This document shows, piece by piece, positions 20,223 through 28,116 of a DNA stretch of 64,000 nt. Origin of the DNA: Cerasicoccus sp. TK19100 (GTDB taxonomy: Bacteria > Verrucomicrobiota > Verrucomicrobiia > Opitutales > Cerasicoccaceae); contig NZ_JAPWDU010000011.1 in NCBI RefSeq assembly GCF_027257155.1, positions 1-64,000 of the forward strand, written 5' to 3'. The position numbers were made by a program, and so were the translations under genes. The notes under the pieces were generated by a model. That model was not told the origin of the DNA and did no database searches. It saw only the letters and a program-made list of their open reading frames with translations. Position 1 is the first letter of the stretch, and the number at the start of each line of letters is the position of its first letter.

Positions 20223-21596
20223 ATGGCCTTTGACCCGCTTCAATTAATTTCCGAATTCGTCAGCCACCCCAGCGTATCCACCGATCCGCAATACGCCGAG
20301 GGCATGAAAGGTGCCCGCGAGAGCGTTGCCGCCAAGCTGGAAGCGCTGGGCTTTACCGTGGAAACGGTTGATACGCCGCTGCACCCGATAATCCTTGCCG
20401 AGCGCGGTGCCGATCATGACGACTGGCCGCACATCCTCGTATATGGCCACTACGACGTCCAGCCCGCCGACCCTTTCAATCTGTGGACCACGCCGCCCTT
20501 CGAGACCGAGGTGCGCGGTGACCGCATTTATGGCCGCGGTGCCGCCGATAACAAAGGCCCCATCGCCGTTCAGCTAACCGCACTTTCCCGCGTGCTCGAA
20601 CGGAATCCCGACCTCCCGCTGCGCATTACCTGGATGATCGAGGGCGAGGAAGAAATTGGCAGCCCGAGCTTTGCCGGCTTTCTGGAGAATTATAAAGAGC
20701 GACTGAGCAAGGCCGACATGGTCATCCTGTCCGACACCGGCTGCCCGAGCCCGGACACCATGGCGATTACCCTCGCCCTGCGCGGCCTGGCACCGATGCA
20801 GATCAACGTCACCGGTCCGAAGCAAGACCTGCACTCGGGCATCCACGGCGGCTGCATTCTCAACCCGCTCCAGGCGCTGATGGAAATTTGCGCGTCCCTG
20901 CACAATCCCGACGGCACGATCAACGTCCCGGGCTTCTATGACGACGTCGTCATGCCGCAAGACTGGGAACGCGACGAGCTGGCCAAGCTCCCCACCTCCG
21001 AGGAGGACTACCGCAAATTCCTCGGCGTGGACGAATTTCACTGCCCGCCCGGCCTCAACTGCTTCGAAGGCACCCGCTTTGCCCCGACACTGGAGTTTAA
21101 CGGCATCGGCGGCGGCTACCAAGGTGAGGGCGAAAAGACCGTCATCCCGTCCAAGGCGTTCGCCAAGATCACCTGTCGCCTCGTGGCCAACCAGGACGCC
21201 GACAAGATTCAAAAGCTACTCGCCGATACCATTATGGAGCGCGCCCCCAAGGGCGTGAAGGTCGAGCTCGACATCCACTCCGGCGGCCCGGCCTACCAGG
21301 TGATCCCGCCGGGCAAGGGCGGCACCGCGCGCGACGGCTCCACCAAGAGCCGCGCATTCGAAATCGCCGAGAAGGCCATCCCCGACATCTGGGGCCAGGC
21401 CCCGGTTTACCTCCGCGAAGGCGGCAGCGTGCCGATCATCGGCGACATCAAGGAAACCCTTGGCCTCGACTCGCTCATGCTCGGCCTCTTCACCAAGGAG
21501 GATAACCTCCACGCCCCCGATGAATCCATGCACTGCAAGATCATCGAACGCGGCGCGGCGCTCTATGAGCGGTTGTTTGAAGATTTGGCGAAGTAG
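20223..21596 (+). CDS. M20-family dipeptidase/deacylase
   Basis: Cytoplasmic metallopeptidase of the M20/M28 clan, 457 residues, closest to the CNDP-like dipeptidase subgroup. Metal-ligand motifs are all visible: YGHYDVQPADPFNLW (first His/Asp), GRGAADNKGPIA (bridging Asp), WMIEGEEEIGSPSF (catalytic Glu-Glu), ILSDTGCPSPD and LHAPDESMH near the end. The lid domain (LHSGIHGGCILNPLQALMEI) carries a family His. Likely hydrolyses dipeptides or N-acyl amino acids; substrate cannot be told from sequence. Confidence 0.92.
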   Translation: MAFDPLQLISEFVSHPSVSTDPQYAEGMKGARESVAAKLEALGFTVETVDTPLHPIILAERGADHDDWPHILVYGHYDVQPADPFNLWTTPPFETEVRGDRIYGRGAADNKGPIAVQLTALSRVLERNPDLPLRITWMIEGEEEIGSPSFAGFLENYKERLSKADMVILSDTGCPSPDTMAITLALRGLAPMQINVTGPKQDLHSGIHGGCILNPLQALMEICASLHNPDGTINVPGFYDDVVMPQDWERDELAKLPTSEEDYRKFLGVDEFHCPPGLNCFEGTRFAPTLEFNGIGGGYQGEGEKTVIPSKAFAKITCRLVANQDADKIQKLLADTIMERAPKGVKVELDIHSGGPAYQVIPPGKGGTARDGSTKSRAFEIAEKAIPDIWGQAPVYLREGGSVPIIGDIKETLGLDSLMLGLFTKEDNLHAPDESMHCKIIERGAALYERLFEDLAK

Positions 21597-21611
21597 GGGA
21601 ACGAAAAGTAT

Positions 21612-21688
21612 GAAGGAACGCGAACCTCTGTGTTCGCCTACACTCCATCTAACTGAAACAGTGCGAACACAGAGGTTCGCGTTCCTTT
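21612..21688. repeat. RAYT-associated palindrome, upstream copy
   Basis: Two 25-26 bp arms (21612-21637 and 21663-21688), each an almost exact reverse complement of the other, enclose a 25-base loop. The same unit occurs after the transposase (22329-22405) with its loop in reverse orientation. This is the arrangement of a REP/BIME pair acted on by a RAYT transposase. Confidence 0.85.
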
Positions 21689-21730
21689 CTCCTCCCTCTT
21701 CACAGCCTAGCACCCACCGATACATGTCCC

Positions 21731-22330
21731 ATGAAAGGCTGGCACTCCAGAGGCTATCTACCGCATCTAGACAACCCGGAGAAGATACAGCACGTTACAC
21801 TTCATTTGGCGGACAGCATTCCACTGAAAGCGATTCGCCGCATTGATGAAGCGATAAAACTGGCCCCCGAGAATAAACGTGGCATCGAAAAACTGCAACG
21901 CCTCCACGACTACTTGGACGCAGGTTATGGCTCCTGCTGGCTAAAGCATGGACAACTCGCTGACATCGTCGCGAACTGCATCAAGTTTTTTGACGGAGAA
22001 CGCCTAGACTTGCACGCCTTTGTCGTCATGCCGAATCATGCCCATGTCCTCTTTCGCCCCTACCCCGACTGGTCGATGCAGAAAACGGTATCCAGTTGGA
22101 AGAGTTTTAGTGCACGCGAAATAAAAGCTTGGCTCTTCGACAACGGCCACGGAGATAAACTCGGCGATGGACCACTCTGGCAGCCCGAATACTGGGACCG
22201 CTATATCCGCGACGAGTCCCACTATAAGCGCGTCGTAGATTACATACACCAAAATCCAGTCAAGGCGGGCCTCTGCCAACGCGCCGAAGACTGGCCTTGG
22301 AGCAGTGCCGCGGACATACGTGAAGCATGA
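21731..22330 (+). mobile_element. REP-associated tyrosine transposase (RAYT, Y1_Tnp family)
   Basis: Single-domain HUH transposase of 199 residues related to IS200/IS605 TnpA but of the domesticated RAYT type. It has FVVMPNHAHVLF with the HxH metal-binding motif, the helix SHYKRVVDYIHQNPVKAGL with the candidate catalytic Tyr, and the hallmark end EDWPWSSA. Family knowledge: RAYTs bind and process REP palindromes and move them without moving themselves. The gene lies between two inverted copies of a 77-bp palindromic element, and its TGA overlaps the first bases of the downstream copy. The frame is intact, so it may be active. Confidence 0.9.
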
Positions 22331-22405
22331 AGGAACGCGAACCTCTGTGTTCGCATTGTTTCAGTTAGATGGATTGTATGCGAACACAGAGGTTCGCGAT
22401 CCTTC
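22329..22405. repeat. RAYT-associated palindrome, downstream copy
   Basis: Arms 22329-22354 and 22380-22405 match those of the upstream copy. The 25-base loop is the reverse complement of the upstream loop at 22 of 25 positions, so the two elements lie in opposite orientation around the transposase. Confidence 0.85.
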
Positions 22406-22428
22406 GGGGTTACGTTCTATTGACCACG

Positions 22429-24063
22429 CTACTTGTCAGTGCGCCAAATGCCAATGATCGTCGTGACTCCGAGAAACATCGCGGCGATCATGAGCAACAT
22501 CGCAAAGCCCGGATAACCGAATATCTGAAATTCCGTTTCGATGCGCATCATCAACGCGGCACCAATGATGAGCGCTGCAGTAATCACGCCCACCGTGATG
22601 CGGTTGGCAATTTTCTGAAAACCTTGAATCAGCGCGGTCTCATCAATCACGTCGGCATCGATGCGAAATTTGTTGTCGGCCAGGTTATCGAGTAAGTTAT
22701 TCAGCCGGTGGGGTGCCTGCTGCACCAGTTCCTTGAACTCCAGCGCCGCTTCAAACAAGTCGCTCGGCTTGAGCGAGCTGACGGTGCGCTTGGCCGCAAT
22801 CACTTTCAGGTGGGTGCGCGTGGCATTGGAGAGATTAAATTTCGGGGCCAGAATCACCGCAATGCGATCCAGATTGAGGAGCGATTTAGCCACCAAAAGA
22901 AATTCGCGTGGAATGATGATATGATGATCGGCGCAAATCTGGAAAATTTTCATGACCACCGCTCCGAACTGCAACTCCGATACCGTTACGTCATGCTGCC
23001 TGGCAATGAGTGACGAAATGTCTGACTGCAGTTCCGCCCGCGCAACCTCATGGTTGCCCTGATAACCAACATCCAGCAGCGTATTGGTCACGCGCTCGCT
23101 CTTATTCTCGGCAATGCCGGAGAAGACCTGATAAAGCGCATCGCTCATCGTTTCACTGAGGCGACCAACCATCCCCAGATCGATAAAGGCCATGCGGTTA
23201 TCCTGAGTGAGCAATAAGTTGCCTGGATGCGGATCCGCATGGAAAAATCCGTCTGTCAAATATTGCTTTAAAAAGGCGGCCACCAGTTCATCGACCAGCT
23301 TCTCCCCATCGACATCCAGCAGGCTGACACCGGATATTTCCGTGACTTTGCTCCCGTGAATGTAATCCATCGTGATCACTCGCTCAGAACAGAGGGACAA
23401 ATGCACGCCAGGCGTCATCAACCGGGGGAAGCGCTCAATGTTCTTGGCCAGCGTTTGCAGGTTCATCACTTCTTTCCGGTAGTTGAGCTCACCAACAATG
23501 CTGTCTCGAAAATGATCAACCAAGTCGCACACCCGGTAATTACGCGCCGATTCCGAGTGTTCACTGGCAAATGCGGCAACCGAATCCAATACATCCAAGT
23601 CCTGAATGACTTTTCGACGCACGCCGGGGCGCTGGATTTTGACAATGACCTCCACCCCTTCACGGGTCGTCGCGCGGTGTGTTTGACCAAGGGATGCGGC
23701 GGCCTCCGGCTCCCGCTTTACTTCGGCGAATGCCTTGTCCAGCGTGATGCCGAAATCCTCTTCAAAAGTGGCGCTGATATCTTCAAATGGCACTGGCTCA
23801 ACGTCGTCCTGCAAGCGTTGGAGCGCATCAATGTAGGGCTTGGCCAGCAAATCAGTGCGGGTGGACAGCAACTGGCCAAACTTCACAAAGGTTGAGCCCA
23901 TGCCCTCCAATTGTTTGGCGAATTTTTCCGCATCCTCCGCCATATCACTCGTCGCCACGCCTTCTGCCGCATTTTGACTGTGGTTGACCATCGGGCCAAA
24001 GTGAAACGCAAAAAATTTTGCAAGTTCAGCATAAGTCTTAAGGCGGTGAGGAAGGTTATTCAT
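22429..24063 (-). CDS. ABC1/UbiB-family atypical kinase
   Basis: Membrane-associated protein of about 544 residues in the UbiB/ADCK family, which supports ubiquinone or other isoprenoid-lipid metabolism. The family-specific N-terminal motif is KFGQLLSTRTDLL, followed by an Ala-rich nucleotide loop (AAASLGQTHRA), the catalytic loop DGFFHADPHPGNLLL and the metal motif AFIDLGMVGRL. Two C-terminal hydrophobic helices (ITVGVITAALIIGAALMM and YPGFAMLLMIAAMFLGV) anchor it. The ATG at 24063 is preferred to a GTG at 24075. No ubiquinone or menaquinone genes are adjacent. It ends close to the RAYT repeat. Confidence 0.9.
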   Translation of the reverse strand: MNNLPHRLKTYAELAKFFAFHFGPMVNHSQNAAEGVATSDMAEDAEKFAKQLEGMGSTFVKFGQLLSTRTDLLAKPYIDALQRLQDDVEPVPFEDISATFEEDFGITLDKAFAEVKREPEAAASLGQTHRATTREGVEVIVKIQRPGVRRKVIQDLDVLDSVAAFASEHSESARNYRVCDLVDHFRDSIVGELNYRKEVMNLQTLAKNIERFPRLMTPGVHLSLCSERVITMDYIHGSKVTEISGVSLLDVDGEKLVDELVAAFLKQYLTDGFFHADPHPGNLLLTQDNRMAFIDLGMVGRLSETMSDALYQVFSGIAENKSERVTNTLLDVGYQGNHEVARAELQSDISSLIARQHDVTVSELQFGAVVMKIFQICADHHIIIPREFLLVAKSLLNLDRIAVILAPKFNLSNATRTHLKVIAAKRTVSSLKPSDLFEAALEFKELVQQAPHRLNNLLDNLADNKFRIDADVIDETALIQGFQKIANRITVGVITAALIIGAALMMRIETEFQIFGYPGFAMLLMIAAMFLGVTTIIGIWRTDK

Positions 24064-24221
24064 AGAGTTCAGCACAATTAATCAGTAATACTAAACGTAT
24101 GGCCTCAGATTGCTAATTTTGCAAAATTACGCAGCTGATTCTTTCAATTTATAGCCACCTTCCAGAAGCCGACGCCGAGCTACCGAACGCCTGACGATTC
24201 TAATAAAATCTGCCCCCAGCA

Positions 24222-24959
24222 CTAACGCCGGTGCGTCCAATTCCCGGCGAAGGGATTCTGCGGCGATGAATTTTTATCGATAAATTCGCCCTTTTCCAGA
24301 AAGGCCAGTATTTGGTCCATCACTTGGCCGTTGAAAACCAGCACCGGGTGCGAATCGTGGACGACCGTAAAGTCCGCCATTCCCTCAAGCTTGGTGCTTT
24401 CGATGGAGACCACGCCATCGTCCGGGCCGGGAATCATCGACGAGATAAACGGATCCAGCCCCTTGCTGCCCGCAATCACGCCCAGCTCGAAATTAGGAGG
24501 GCCGAGGCTAGCCAGGGATTCGTTGTCACCAGCGGCCAGGCGCGCACCCGAGGGCCCAATCGCCCACAGGAAGCCCGGCAGGCCCTGCAGCACATTCACT
24601 GCGTCACTGCCGTGATTCGGTGGAGCGATCATTACCACGCGGCCAATGTTGTCCAGCGGCGCGTCCCGCTGAATCATCCGCAGCACGATGCCGCCCATCG
24701 AATGCGTCACAAAATGGACCTGCTCGGCTTCAGCGGTCTCCGCCACAATCCTGGCGCGCATATTCGCTGAGATCGTTTCGAGCGATTCACTCATTGACGG
24801 ATAGTCGAGGTTCACCACCAGGTAACCGGCGGCCTCAAGCGTCGACTCAATGTGGACCATCGTGCCGGAGCTCGCCGCCAGCCCATGCAACAACACCACT
24901 GTCTGCTTTTCCGCAAACAGCGCGACCGGTAGCAGCCACAGAAACACAAACCAGCGCAT
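24222..24959 (-). CDS. Secreted alpha/beta hydrolase (lipase-like)
   Basis: Exported esterase or lipase of about 245 residues. The signal peptide is FVFLWLLPVALFAEKQ. The alpha/beta core begins VVLLHGLAASSGTMVHIE, giving the HG oxyanion motif. The nucleophile elbow is VHFVTHSMGGIVLRM with the GxSxG-type Ser, and a late His in VVHDSHPVLVFN is the likely catalytic His. It resembles the short triacylglycerol-lipase-like proteins annotated PGAP1-like. Start set at the ATG 24959. Confidence 0.8.
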   Translation of the reverse strand: MRWFVFLWLLPVALFAEKQTVVLLHGLAASSGTMVHIESTLEAAGYLVVNLDYPSMSESLETISANMRARIVAETAEAEQVHFVTHSMGGIVLRMIQRDAPLDNIGRVVMIAPPNHGSDAVNVLQGLPGFLWAIGPSGARLAAGDNESLASLGPPNFELGVIAGSKGLDPFISSMIPGPDDGVVSIESTKLEGMADFTVVHDSHPVLVFNGQVMDQILAFLEKGEFIDKNSSPQNPFAGNWTHRR

Positions 24960-25024
24960 TATTTTATCATAACGGCCCACATTGAATTGTCCAACGCGGC
25001 TCGTATTTTTGCGCGCCCAGGCGA

Positions 25025-26707
25025 TTAACTGCGCTCCAGAATCAGCTTTCGCTTGAGCGGACGCACGTGGAGAATCTTCAGCAGCGCCACGAAAATAATG
25101 CCAAACAAGGTCGAGGCATACGCTGCCACGAGACTGGCCTGCACAATGCCCATCGCCAGCATGAGCAGCGAAATCACCGTACCCGACAGCCCCACGTAAA
25201 GGCCGAGGTCAAACAGCGGCTCCTCGTTCTCCAGCAGCGTGATGCGCGTCTGCGCTGGGACAGGGGCCCGCTTCAGCGTGGAAAGCTTCATCAGGCACAC
25301 GATGTAGATCACCAGCTGCATCATAAAAAAGATGAGCAGGACCAGGACAGTTTGTTGATCGATAGAAGCGTTCGGCATGGATTCGCCCTCCACTGTGGCG
25401 ACTTGTGCGGGTAATTCAAATTCTAAAAACAACGCGCCCGGTTCCGTCACCGGTTGCGCAAAGAGCTGCGGCTCCTGAAAACTGATCACCAGCAGCAGCA
25501 GGATTACCCCGACGACCGCATTCTGCATCCAAGCCATACCTGGCGAGTTGCTCGTCGCCTCCGCGCGGCTCGTGAGCAAGAGCTTCAGCCCCGCCGCCAT
25601 CAGCATCCCGGCTAAGAGCAGGCCGAGTATTTTCACCACGATCGCCATGGTCCGCACGTTTGCGCAAAAACTGACCAACACCTGCTCCACGTCTGGGGGC
25701 AAAATTTCCGCGCCCGATGCCTGGGCCGCCGGGCCATCGTAGAGCGGCAGCTGATTTTCCAGCAGGTAAACCAGCGATTGCTTGCCCCACGGAAAAACCT
25801 CCTCCAGGTCAGCCCAGGCCTCGTCGCCAAATTCCTCATAGTAATCCGCCAGCCAGTCCGGCCGCTGGCTGAGCATCACGACGCCAAACACCAGTGACTC
25901 TCGCTCGCCGCTGCGGCGCAGCAAGGTCGTGGCACGCATGAAGGTAACGGGGTCGCGCGCCAGGCGGGCCCAGGCTCCGAGCGAGGCCCAGTCCAGCCGT
26001 TGACCAGCCCCCAGCATCGACATGTAAAACGCCTCCATCCGCGACACCGCCGCGCCCTCGCCGCTCATCGCCAGTTGCGCCATGGTGGCGACCTCGCGCG
26101 CGAACTCCGGCCCGATGAAACCAGCCTGCACGAGCAGCGCGGTGGTCAGGATCGCGGAGTCCAACGGAGCCCCCGCCGCCGAGGCCACCGGCATAAAGTG
26201 CCGCACCCCGTGCATACCCCGCGTTTGCAAAATCTGCTGCACGTTCTGGTTGCGCGACTCCTGCAAGAGCGCCAGCACCGCCTCGCGGTTATCCCGCTGC
26301 GTAAGCAAGCGCTGAAAGGGCATCGGCCCGGCATCGGCCGCCAGCTCCGGCGGACGTGGAGCCATCTTCATCACCTGCAATCCGTAGGCCTCGACACTGC
26401 CCGTGAGCCGATCCTCCGGGTGCTCGGCCATGAAAGCCGCGATCTGGCCATTGAGAAATTCCTCGCTCGCCGCATAGGCTTCATCCGAGTTGGGCAGCTG
26501 CTGCAAAGCCCGGTTAATCCGCCACGCCGGTCCCTGTTGCCCCTCGACGAGAAGCAGGTCTGCCGAGGCCGCCGCGGGTTTGCCCTCGGCCCCCACCGCG
26601 CGCAGCACCCGGGGTGCCACGGCGTCGAGATACACGGGCAGCATCCAGGCACCGAGCCCCAAAAGCGAGGCGACAAAGATCAACAGGATGCCCATGACTT
26701 TTTGCAT
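25025..26707 (-). CDS. Multi-pass membrane protein of unknown function
   Basis: Protein of 560 residues from the ATG at 26707; an upstream in-frame GTG-type extension is unlikely because it covers the divergent promoter and part of the vanZ-like gene. One N-terminal membrane helix (GILLIFVASLLGLGAWMLPVY) is followed by a long, mostly helical external part (about residues 30-420, Ala/Glu/Arg-rich). About five further helices near the C-terminus include ILGLLLAGMLMAAGLKLLL and VLLIFFMMQLVIYIVCLM. No known family was recognised. Diverges from the vanZ-like gene with about 100 bases between starts. Confidence 0.7.
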   Translation of the reverse strand: MQKVMGILLIFVASLLGLGAWMLPVYLDAVAPRVLRAVGAEGKPAAASADLLLVEGQQGPAWRINRALQQLPNSDEAYAASEEFLNGQIAAFMAEHPEDRLTGSVEAYGLQVMKMAPRPPELAADAGPMPFQRLLTQRDNREAVLALLQESRNQNVQQILQTRGMHGVRHFMPVASAAGAPLDSAILTTALLVQAGFIGPEFAREVATMAQLAMSGEGAAVSRMEAFYMSMLGAGQRLDWASLGAWARLARDPVTFMRATTLLRRSGERESLVFGVVMLSQRPDWLADYYEEFGDEAWADLEEVFPWGKQSLVYLLENQLPLYDGPAAQASGAEILPPDVEQVLVSFCANVRTMAIVVKILGLLLAGMLMAAGLKLLLTSRAEATSNSPGMAWMQNAVVGVILLLLVISFQEPQLFAQPVTEPGALFLEFELPAQVATVEGESMPNASIDQQTVLVLLIFFMMQLVIYIVCLMKLSTLKRAPVPAQTRITLLENEEPLFDLGLYVGLSGTVISLLMLAMGIVQASLVAAYASTLFGIIFVALLKILHVRPLKRKLILERS

Positions 26708-26810
26708 ACTGAGGGGCAACGTAAGCCCGCGCGGGTGCTCAATCAATGGAAACCTTCGCGTGATTTGCGACTCGACGCACCGCCCGTCCGCATGGTTATT
26801 CAGTGGCCCC

Positions 26811-27251
26811 ATGCACGCCACCCCCGCCAGCCAACGCCGCCTCGCCCTCTGGCACCATCGCCTGCGCTGGTGGCAACCGCTGGGGCTGATGCTGGCGATC
26901 ACCGTGGCCTCCGGGGGAAATCCGGCCACGCCGTCGTTCACCTTTGTGTCGATGGACAAAGTCATCCACGCCCTCGTCTTTGGCCTGCTGGCGACCTCCA
27001 TTTACCGGCTCGCCAACCCCACCTGGCCAAGCGGCCTGCGGACCATTCTGGCCATTGTCATTACCGCGCTGTTCGGGCTCGCTGACGAGCTGCACCAGAG
27101 CCACACGCCCGGACGCTTCATGGACATCGCCGACTGGATTGCCGACGTGTTTGGCGGCGTGCTCGCGGTGTATATCTATCGCGGCTGGGCAGGCTATCGG
27201 CGCTTTTTGGAGTTGGCGGTCTTTCCCCGAAAGCCGAGACTGGAGCCATGA
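26811..27251 (+). CDS. VanZ-like membrane protein
   Basis: Small inner-membrane protein of 146 residues with the VanZ-like pattern: SMDKVIHALVFGLLATSIYRL with the conserved D-K-x-x-H, then LFGLADELHQSHTPGRFMDIADWIADVFGG, whose E-x-x-Q...R...D-x-x-x-D motif is the core of the family. Function is unknown beyond links to glycopeptide tolerance in vanA clusters; no van genes are present. The stop overlaps the next gene as ATGA, so it is probably co-translated with tatD. Confidence 0.85.
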   Translation: MHATPASQRRLALWHHRLRWWQPLGLMLAITVASGGNPATPSFTFVSMDKVIHALVFGLLATSIYRLANPTWPSGLRTILAIVITALFGLADELHQSHTPGRFMDIADWIADVFGGVLAVYIYRGWAGYRRFLELAVFPRKPRLEP

Positions 27252-28078
27252 ACGACGCGCCGCTATACGATGCGCATTGCCACTGGCACGACCCGCGGCT
27301 CACGCCGCATCGGGAAAAAATCGAGCGCGACCTGGCCCAGTTGCCGTTGGGCAAAGTAGTCGTCAACGGCACCCACCCGGGTGACTGGCCCGCCGTCGCC
27401 GCGCTGGCCGAGAGCGATCCGCGCGTCATCCCCGCCTTTGGCCTGCACCCCTGGCAGGTCAACGCAGCGCCGCCGGACTGGCTTGCCCAGTTGGAAGATT
27501 TCCTCGCCCGCTTTCCCAGGGCCGTCATTGGCGAAGCCGGGCTGGACCGCTGGATAAAAGACCACGATTTGCCGCGCCAGCTCGACGCCCTGCATGCGCA
27601 GTTGGCACTAGCAGAGCGGGACAATCGCGCTATTTCCCTGCACTGCCTCCAGGCCTGGGGCCCGATGCTCGAAGCGCTGAAAAACGGCCCCCGCCCCGCC
27701 CGCGGTTTTCACCTGCACGGCTATGGCGGCTCCCCGGAAATGATTCGCGAGTTCGCGGATCTCGGCGGCTATTTTAGCTTCTCTGCCTACGTCATGCACG
27801 AGCGCAAGGCCAAGCACCGCGAGTCCCTCCGCGCCACCCCGCCCGACCGACTCCTCCTCGAAACTGACGCGCCCGACATGCTTCCCCCCGAGCCGTGGCA
27901 GACCCACTCTCTGCCGGGCAAAGTCCCCTTCTCCCACGCCCCCAACGGCGAGCCCCCGCACCACCCGGCCAACATCGCCGCCAGCTACGCCGCCGCCACC
28001 AGCATCCTTAATGGCGACCCAGCCACGATCCGCAGTCAGGTTGCGGAAAACTTCACCCGGCTTTTCGGCGAAAGCTAA
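27248..28078 (+). CDS. TatD-family metal-dependent hydrolase
   Basis: TIM-barrel amidohydrolase-type deoxyribonuclease of 276 residues. It has the first metal motif YDAHCHWHDPRL (H-x-H), GLHPWQVNAA, the GEAGLDRW bridging Glu, later His residues in AISLHCLQAWG and FHLHGYGG, and the final LLLETDAPDM Asp. TatD enzymes act as 3'-5' DNases in repair. It is the more divergent of two TatD paralogues in this window (the other is 33767-34564). Translationally coupled to the VanZ-like gene by a 4-base overlap. Confidence 0.9.
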   Translation: MNDAPLYDAHCHWHDPRLTPHREKIERDLAQLPLGKVVVNGTHPGDWPAVAALAESDPRVIPAFGLHPWQVNAAPPDWLAQLEDFLARFPRAVIGEAGLDRWIKDHDLPRQLDALHAQLALAERDNRAISLHCLQAWGPMLEALKNGPRPARGFHLHGYGGSPEMIREFADLGGYFSFSAYVMHERKAKHRESLRATPPDRLLLETDAPDMLPPEPWQTHSLPGKVPFSHAPNGEPPHHPANIAASYAAATSILNGDPATIRSQVAENFTRLFGES

Positions 28079-28116
28079 GTTTACGCTGAGACCAACCAAC
28101 ATGCCCGACAGCCCAC

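Noticed and set aside
26000-27085. 361-residue open frame on the + strand
   Set aside because: Antisense to the membrane-protein gene 25025-26707, with Arg/His-rich composition typical of a shadow frame in GC-rich DNA.
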